A DNA stretch of 11,135 nt, from assembly GCA_018260285.1 (NCBI GenBank), contig JAGLBH010000013.1:1-11135 (forward strand), written 5' to 3'. Below, piece by piece: positions 6,719 to 11,135 of the stretch. The number at the start of each line of letters is the position of its first letter. Positions within the stretch are counted from its first letter, which is position 1. The notes beneath the pieces are model-generated. The model was not told where the DNA came from, did no database searches, and saw only the letters and a list, made by a program, of their open reading frames with translations. Position numbers and translations under genes: made by a program. The stretch comes from Arthrobacter sp. (GTDB lineage Bacteria; Actinomycetota; Actinomycetes; Actinomycetales; Micrococcaceae).

Positions 6719-6755
6719 AGTGGATAAGACTATCCACTAGTCTCCCACATCGGAA
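6719..6755 (-). promoter_or_regulatory. Candidate bL37 promoter with overlapping palindromic operator
   Basis: On the minus strand, TTCCGA (6750-6755) and TAGTCT (6727-6732) are 17 nt apart and resemble a weak -35/-10 pair. Transcription would start near 6720, leaving a leader of about 25 nt that holds the AGGAGG. The -10 lies in the middle of a perfect 8-4-8 inverted repeat (AGTGGATA, loop AGAC, TATCCACT, 6719-6738). That is a typical position for a repressor site. The left arm read on the minus strand (TTATCCACT) matches the DnaA box consensus TTATCCACA at 8 of 9 bases. Promoter and operator are both inferences. Confidence 0.35.
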
Positions 6756-6773
6756 GGTCTACGCCTAACTGAA

Positions 6774-7373
6774 TCAGTCTGCCTGGGGAAGTCCGAGCCA
6801 CTGGTACCAGCCGCGGTGGAGCACGAGCCACGCGACGAGGCCGTAGGCCGCCTGGCCCATCCGGCCGCCGTTGGCGTCCAGATCCCGGCGGAAGTTCTCA
6901 TGGGCCACGAGCGGGTTGAAGGCGTCCACGTAGACGTGGCTGCGGCGCGTCGTCACGTCCGCATAGGCGGTGTTGATCTCGCTCAGCGCCGCATTGCGCT
7001 CCTCGTCGGCGCAGGGGGTCGGGCCCACGACGAAGACTCGGATGTTGTTCTGGCTGGCCGTATCCAGGATGTTGGCCAGGTTCAGGCGCGAGCGGGCGGT
7101 GGACTGGTTCAGGTCCAGATCGCGGTCGTTGAGGGAGACGACGAGACGGTTGTCCGTCGTCGGCCCGAAGCGGCGCATGGCCTCTTCGAACCATCGAATG
7201 GAAAGAGCCTCGATCGTCTCGTCCGGCGCGGGAAGCGAATAGGCCTCCACCTGGACGTCGTCCGCACTGGTGCGGGCCAGCACCCGGCCAAACCAGCCGA
7301 GGGCACGCGGGTCTCCAATGCCTGCCAGGCTCTCGTCGCCGACGGCGACGATCCGGATCCTACGTTCTTCCAC
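6774..7373 (-). CDS. SGNH/GDSL-hydrolase-like protein, catalytic residues degenerate
   Basis: The 199-residue product has the layout of an SGNH (GDSL) esterase: a first strand ending in VAVGDESLAG at residues 9-18, a block III-like VVSLNDRDL, a VFVVGPTPC strand, and a C-terminal helix region AAYGLVAWLVLHRGW. However, aligned without gaps to the usual GDSITAG, the nucleophile Ser position is Glu (GDESLAG has its Ser one place later). Block III reads SLND, where GxND is expected. The C-terminal D-x-x-H is replaced around GGRMGQAAYG, where Arg stands at the His place. There is no signal peptide, so it is likely cytosolic. I infer a non-catalytic or altered member of the fold; its function is unknown. 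The start is GTG at 7373 with AAGGTG 6 nt upstream. It lies after the kgd terminator and upstream of bL37 on the same strand. Confidence 0.8.
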   Translation of the reverse strand: MEERRIRIVAVGDESLAGIGDPRALGWFGRVLARTSADDVQVEAYSLPAPDETIEALSIRWFEEAMRRFGPTTDNRLVVSLNDRDLDLNQSTARSRLNLANILDTASQNNIRVFVVGPTPCADEERNAALSEINTAYADVTTRRSHVYVDAFNPLVAHENFRRDLDANGGRMGQAAYGLVAWLVLHRGWYQWLGLPQAD

Positions 7374-7437
7374 TCAATTCACCTTGTTCTCTTGTCTGGT
7401 TCCCGTCCCGACCTGCGGCGGCAACGATCTTAAACGA

Positions 7438-7468
7438 AGGGGGCAGGCTTCGTATGAGCCTGCCCCCT
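7438..7468 (-). terminator. Intrinsic terminator of kgd
   Basis: Minus-strand hairpin with a perfect 12-bp GC-rich stem (arms 7457-7468 and 7438-7449) and a 7-nt loop, beginning 10 nt after the kgd stop and followed by a T-rich TTCGTTT. It separates kgd from the SGNH-like gene downstream, which therefore probably has its own promoter in 7374-7437, though I could not pick one out. Confidence 0.85.
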
Positions 7469-7477
7469 ATCGTATCT

Positions 7478-10400
7478 CTAGCCCTGTGCGAAAGCGCGTT
7501 CCAGGAGGGTCTGCTGCTCTGCCGTGTGTCGCTTCATCGAGCCCGCCGCAGTGGATGCGGAGGCCGGACGGGAGATGACCGTCAGGGAGCGATCAAGCTG
7601 CGGGGCCAGGTTGAGAGCCATGAACGGCCAGGGGCCCTGGTTCTCAGGCTCGTCCTGCACCCACACGACGTCCGCGTTCGGGTACTTGGCCAGCTCTGCG
7701 CGGATGCTCTCCAGCGGAAGCGGGTAGAGCTGCTCCACGCGGACGATGGCCACGGTGTCGTCCCCGGACTTCTGGCGCTGAGCGTCGAGGTCGTAGTAGA
7801 GACGGCCCGAGACGAGCATGACCCGCGTGACCTTGGACGCGTCCGCCGTGGTGTCGGCGATGACCGGCTGGAAGCTGCCCTCCGTGAAGTCCTTCACCTC
7901 GGTGGCGGCTGCCTTGAGGCGCAGCAGCTGCTTCGGGGTGAAGATGACGAGCGGACGAATCGTCTTGCTCTTGGCCTGGCGGCGCAGGAGGTGGAAGTGG
8001 TTCGCGCCGGTGGAGGGGTTGGCGATCGTGAGGTTGTTCTCGGCAGCGAGCTGCAGGAAGCGCTCGATGCGGGCCGAGGAGTGATCCGGGCCCTGGCCCT
8101 CATAGCCGTGAGGCAGCATGAGGACGACCTTGGAGCGCATGCCCCACTTCTGCTCGGAGGAGGAGAGGTACTCGTCGATGATCATCTGGGCGCCGTTGAC
8201 GAAGTCGCCGAACTGGGCCTCCCAGACCACAAGGGACTCGGGGCTCTGGACCGAGTAGCCGAACTCGAAGCCGAGCGCCGCGTACTCCGAGAGGAGCGAG
8301 TCGTAGATCTCGAAAGGAGCTGCGTCCTCCGTGATCTTCTCGAGCGGGTACCACTCGTTGCCGTTGGCGCGGTCGTGGATCACAGCGTGGCGCTGGACAA
8401 AGGTGCCGCGGCGCGAGTCCTGGCCGGCCACGCGGACGTGGATGCCTTCCATCGTGAGGGAGCCGAAGGCCGCCATCTCGGCGAAGCCCCAGTCGATGCC
8501 GCCCTCGCGAGCCATCTGGGCGCGCTTCTCGAGCATCTGCTTGAGCTTGTTGTGAACGGTGAAGCCCTCAGGGTAGTTGAGGTGCGCATCGCCGATGAGC
8601 TCGAGGGTGTCCTGGGTGATCGACGTCGAGACGTCCTCCAGGGCGTCGTCGCTCTTCTCGGAGTCCTTCGGGGCGATGACCGGGAGAGCCTCCGTCTGAG
8701 CCGCGTGCGTCTCGGCGAAGACCTTCTCCAGTCGCTCCTGGTAGTCGCGCAGAGCCTGCTCGACCTCTTCCTCGGAGATGTCTCCGCGGCCCAGAAGGGA
8801 CTCGGTGTAGAGCTTGCGGACGCTCCGCTTGGCCTCAATGAGGTTGTACATGAGCGGCTGGGTCATCGAGGGGTCGTCGCCCTCGTTGTGCCCGCGGCGT
8901 CGGTAGCAGACGATGTCGATGACGACGTCCTTGTTGAACTTCTGGCGGTACCGGAAGGCCAGGTCTGCTGCGCGGACGACGGCCTCGGGGTCGTCGCCGT
9001 TGACATGGAAGATCGGAGCCTGAACCGTCTTGGCGACATCCGTCGAGTACACCGAGGAGCGCGAGCTGCTCGGGGCCGTCGTGAAGCCGATCTGGTTGTT
9101 GACGATCACGTGGATCGTGCCGCCGGTCTTGTAGCCCTTGAGCTGGGAGAGCTGAAGGGTCTCGACGACGACGCCCTGGCCCGCGAAGGCAGCGTCGCCG
9201 TGGACGAGGATCGGGAGCACCGGGTAGGTGTTCGCCGGAGCGTCCAGCTGATCCAGCTTGGCCCGGGTGATGCCCTCAAGCACGGGGTCGACGACCTCGA
9301 GGTGGGAGGGGTTGGCCGCGAGGTAGATCTTCGTCTCGTTGCCGGAGTCCGAGGTGTAGGTGCCAGAGGAGCCGAGGTGGTACTTGACGTCTCCGGAGCC
9401 CTGGACGGAATTCGGATCCTGGCGGCCCTCGAACTCGCGGAAGACCTGTGCGTAGGTCTTGCCTGCGATGTTGGTCAGGGCGTTCAGGCGGCCGCGGTGG
9501 GCCATGCCGATCGTCACTTCGTCCATGCCGTCGTCCGCCGCGTGGGAGGCGAGAGCGTCGAGGAGAGGGATGAGGGACTCTCCGCCTTCGAGGGAGAAGC
9601 GCTTCTGGCCCACGAACTTCGTCTGGAGGAAGGTCTCGAAGGCCTCGGCGGCGTTGAGCTTGGAGAGAATGCGCAGCTGCTCTTCGCGGCTCGGCTTGGA
9701 GTACGGGTGCTCGAGCTCGTCCTGGAACCACTGGCGCTGCTCCGGGTCCTGCAGGTGCATGTACTCGAAGCCGGTCGTGCGGCAGTATGCGTCGCGCAGA
9801 ACGCCCAGAATGGCGCGGAACTGGAGCATCGGCTTGCCGCCGAACCCGCCCGTGGGCCATTCGCGGTCCAGGTCCCAGAGCGTCAGACCGTGGGTCTGGA
9901 CGTCCAGGTCCGAGTGGCGGCGCTGGACGTACTCGAGCGGGTTGACGTCCGCCATGAGGTGACCGCGCACTCGGTAGGCGTGGATGAGCTGCTGGATGCG
10001 GGCGACCTTGTTGATCTCGTCCTCGGGATCCACCTGGATGTCCGCGGACCAGCGCACGGGCTCGTAGGGGATGCGGAGGGCTTCGAAGATCTCGTCGTAG
10101 AAGCCGTCCTCGCCGAGGAGGTAGCCGTGGATGAGCTTGAGGAACTCGCCCGAGCCTGCACCCTGGATGACGCGGTGGTCATACGTGGAGGTGAGGGTGA
10201 TGACCTTGGAGATGGCCAGGCGTGCCAGGGTCTTCTCCGAGGCGCCCTGGTACTCAGCCGGGTACTCCAGCGCGCCGGCGCCGATGATGGCGGCCTGGCC
10301 CTTGGAGAGGCGGGGCACGGAGTGAACCGTGCCGATGCCGCCCGGGTTGGTCAGGGAGATCGTCGTGCCGGCGTAGTCGTCCGCGCCGAGCTTGCCGTTG

Positions 10401-11134
10401 CGGCCGCGCTTGACGAGATCGTCGTATGCGTGCCAGAACTCGGCGAAGTTGAGGGTCTCGGCCTTCTTGATGTTCGGGACCACGAGGAGGCGGCTGCCGT
10501 CCGGGCGGGGGAGGTCGATCGCGAGGCCGAAGTTCACGTGCGGCGGCTGGACTGCCACGGGCTTTCCGTCGCGCACGTCGTAGGAGACGTTCATGGACGG
10601 CATGGCCTTGACGGCCTTGACGATTGCGAATCCGAGGAGGTGCGTGAAGGAGATCTTCCCGCCGCGGGCCCGCTTGAGGTGGTTGTTGATGACCACGCGG
10701 TTGTCGATGAGGAGCTTGGCCGGCACGGCGCGCACCGTCGTGGCGGTGGGCACGGTGAGGGAGGCGTCCATGTTCGTGGCGATGGCCTTGGCCGGCCCGC
10801 GCAGAACTGCGACCTTCTCCTCTTCCGTGGACTCGACCTTCTCGGACTTCGGAAGCTGCGCCGGAATGGGCTTGGGCGGCTCGGCCGGTCGGGATGCCTT
10901 CGTGGGCTCTGCGGGAGTGACGGCCGGAGCGTTCGCGGCGACGTCGGACGCACCGGTCTCCAGAGCTGAGCTCGTGGCGGCCGGGGCCGCGCTCGTGCCC
11001 TGCTCCTTGCGGGCGAGGGACTCCTCGGCCTGAGCGGCCTTGGCGCCCTCGGGGGTGTGCGCCTTGGCGGGGGCCAGGCTCTGAGCCTGCTTGGTCTCCT
11101 GCGGCGCTGCGTCCGAGGAGGACTCAGCGGCGCG
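7478..11134 (-). CDS. kgd: Multifunctional 2-oxoglutarate dehydrogenase/decarboxylase Kgd (5' end missing)
   Basis: Kgd (SucA/OdhA) fuses a lipoyl-less E2 succinyltransferase-like domain to a thiamine-dependent E1 and acts in the TCA cycle. The open frame runs 1218 codons from the right edge to TAG at 7478 with no start, so the N-terminus lies outside. The first visible ~100 residues form an Ala/Pro/Glu/Lys-rich linker, then [15 protein letters not shown]. The E2 core follows from codon 10771 ([45 protein letters not shown] near 10160-10185, with the active-site His). E1 follows with [20 protein letters not shown], the thiamine/Mg motif from GDAAFAGQG to VNNQIG (about 9090-9205), [23 protein letters not shown] and [16 protein letters not shown]. 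It ends in [13 protein letters not shown]. In mycobacteria and corynebacteria the FHA protein GarA/OdhI inhibits this enzyme; no such gene is visible here. Confidence 0.97.
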   Translation of the reverse strand, partial: RAAESSSDAAPQETKQAQSLAPAKAHTPEGAKAAQAEESLARKEQGTSAAPAATSSALETGASDVAANAPAVTPAEPTKASRPAEPPKPIPAQLPKSEKVESTEEEKVAVLRGPAKAIATNMDASLTVPTATTVRAVPAKLLIDNRVVINNHLKRARGGKISFTHLLGFAIVKAVKAMPSMNVSYDVRDGKPVAVQPPHVNFGLAIDLPRPDGSRLLVVPNIKKAETLNFAEFWHAYDDLVKRGRNGKLGADDYAGTTISLTNPGGIGTVHSVPRLSKGQAAIIGAGALEYPAEYQGASEKTLARLAISKVITLTSTYDHRVIQGAGSGEFLKLIHGYLLGEDGFYDEIFEALRIPYEPVRWSADIQVDPEDEINKVARIQQLIHAYRVRGHLMADVNPLEYVQRRHSDLDVQTHGLTLWDLDREWPTGGFGGKPMLQFRAILGVLRDAYCRTTGFEYMHLQDPEQRQWFQDELEHPYSKPSREEQLRILSKLNAAEAFETFLQTKFVGQKRFSLEGGESLIPLLDALASHAADDGMDEVTIGMAHRGRLNALTNIAGKTYAQVFREFEGRQDPNSVQGSGDVKYHLGSSGTYTSDSGNETKIYLAANPSHLEVVDPVLEGITRAKLDQLDAPANTYPVLPILVHGDAAFAGQGVVVETLQLSQLKGYKTGGTIHVIVNNQIGFTTAPSSSRSSVYSTDVAKTVQAPIFHVNGDDPEAVVRAADLAFRYRQKFNKDVVIDIVCYRRRGHNEGDDPSMTQPLMYNLIEAKRSVRKLYTESLLGRGDISEEEVEQALRDYQERLEKVFAETHAAQTEALPVIAPKDSEKSDDALEDVSTSITQDTLELIGDAHLNYPEGFTVHNKLKQMLEKRAQMAREGGIDWGFAEMAAFGSLTMEGIHVRVAGQDSRRGTFVQRHAVIHDRANGNEWYPLEKITEDAAPFEIYDSLLSEYAALGFEFGYSVQSPESLVVWEAQFGDFVNGAQMIIDEYLSSSEQKWGMRSKVVLMLPHGYEGQGPDHSSARIERFLQLAAENNLTIANPSTGANHFHLLRRQAKSKTIRPLVIFTPKQLLRLKAAATEVKDFTEGSFQPVIADTTADASKVTRVMLVSGRLYYDLDAQRQKSGDDTVAIVRVEQLYPLPLESIRAELAKYPNADVVWVQDEPENQGPWPFMALNLAPQLDRSLTVISRPASASTAAGSMKRHTAEQQTLLERAFAQG

Positions 11135-11135
11135 G

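Noticed and set aside
7374..7437. Promoter for the SGNH-like gene
   Set aside because: A gene start after a strong terminator needs one, but no -35/-10 pair with acceptable match and spacing could be picked; GGGAAC near 7400 lacks a partner -10.
7454..10969. A 1171-codon open frame on the plus strand, antisense to kgd
   Set aside because: kgd is certain on the other strand by many family motifs. In high-GC DNA the opposite frame often lacks stops. The antisense product is a Val/Leu/Glu/Arg/Asp-rich sequence with no recognisable domain.

Overview
The window looks like an ordinary chromosomal core region of a high-GC actinobacterium. The evidence is the GC-rich codon use, GTG starts and 4-nt stop/start overlaps, together with lineage-typical genes: a fused 2-oxoglutarate enzyme (Kgd), a SigR/RsrA redox sigma/anti-sigma pair, and the 24-residue ribosomal protein bL37. 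A member of the Micrococcales is my best guess, but the sequence alone does not prove it. I see no phage, insertion sequence, CRISPR array, tRNA or rRNA, and no stretch above 300 bases without a gene.

Positions 1-5428 (minus strand) read in the order aroA, rsgA, a HisN-type phosphatase, a class I SAM methyltransferase, a DtxR/MntR-type metal regulator, fluC, and the start of a second fluC that runs off the left edge. Neighbouring genes overlap by 4-8 nt or sit 1 nt apart, so this reads as one tightly coupled transcription unit. It mixes aromatic and histidine biosynthesis, ribosome assembly, metal sensing and fluoride export.

Positions 5429-5596 form a divergent control region. From it sigR and rsrA run on the plus strand (5597-6542). 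This is the thiol-oxidative-stress sigma factor and its zinc anti-sigma factor. They end at a long perfect inverted repeat (6565-6604), which faces the convergent bL37 gene.

Positions 6621-7373 (minus strand) hold bL37, with a palindromic candidate promoter/operator upstream, and a small SGNH/GDSL-like protein whose catalytic Ser and His positions are replaced. A strong hairpin terminator (7438-7468) ends the large kgd gene, which fills the rest of the window and continues past the right edge.

I found no convincing new multi-gene system. The points most worth a second look are the SGNH pseudo-enzyme, the palindrome over the bL37 promoter, the open in-frame extension upstream of sigR (possible long isoform), and a FluC subunit lacking one pore-lining Phe beside a second FluC.
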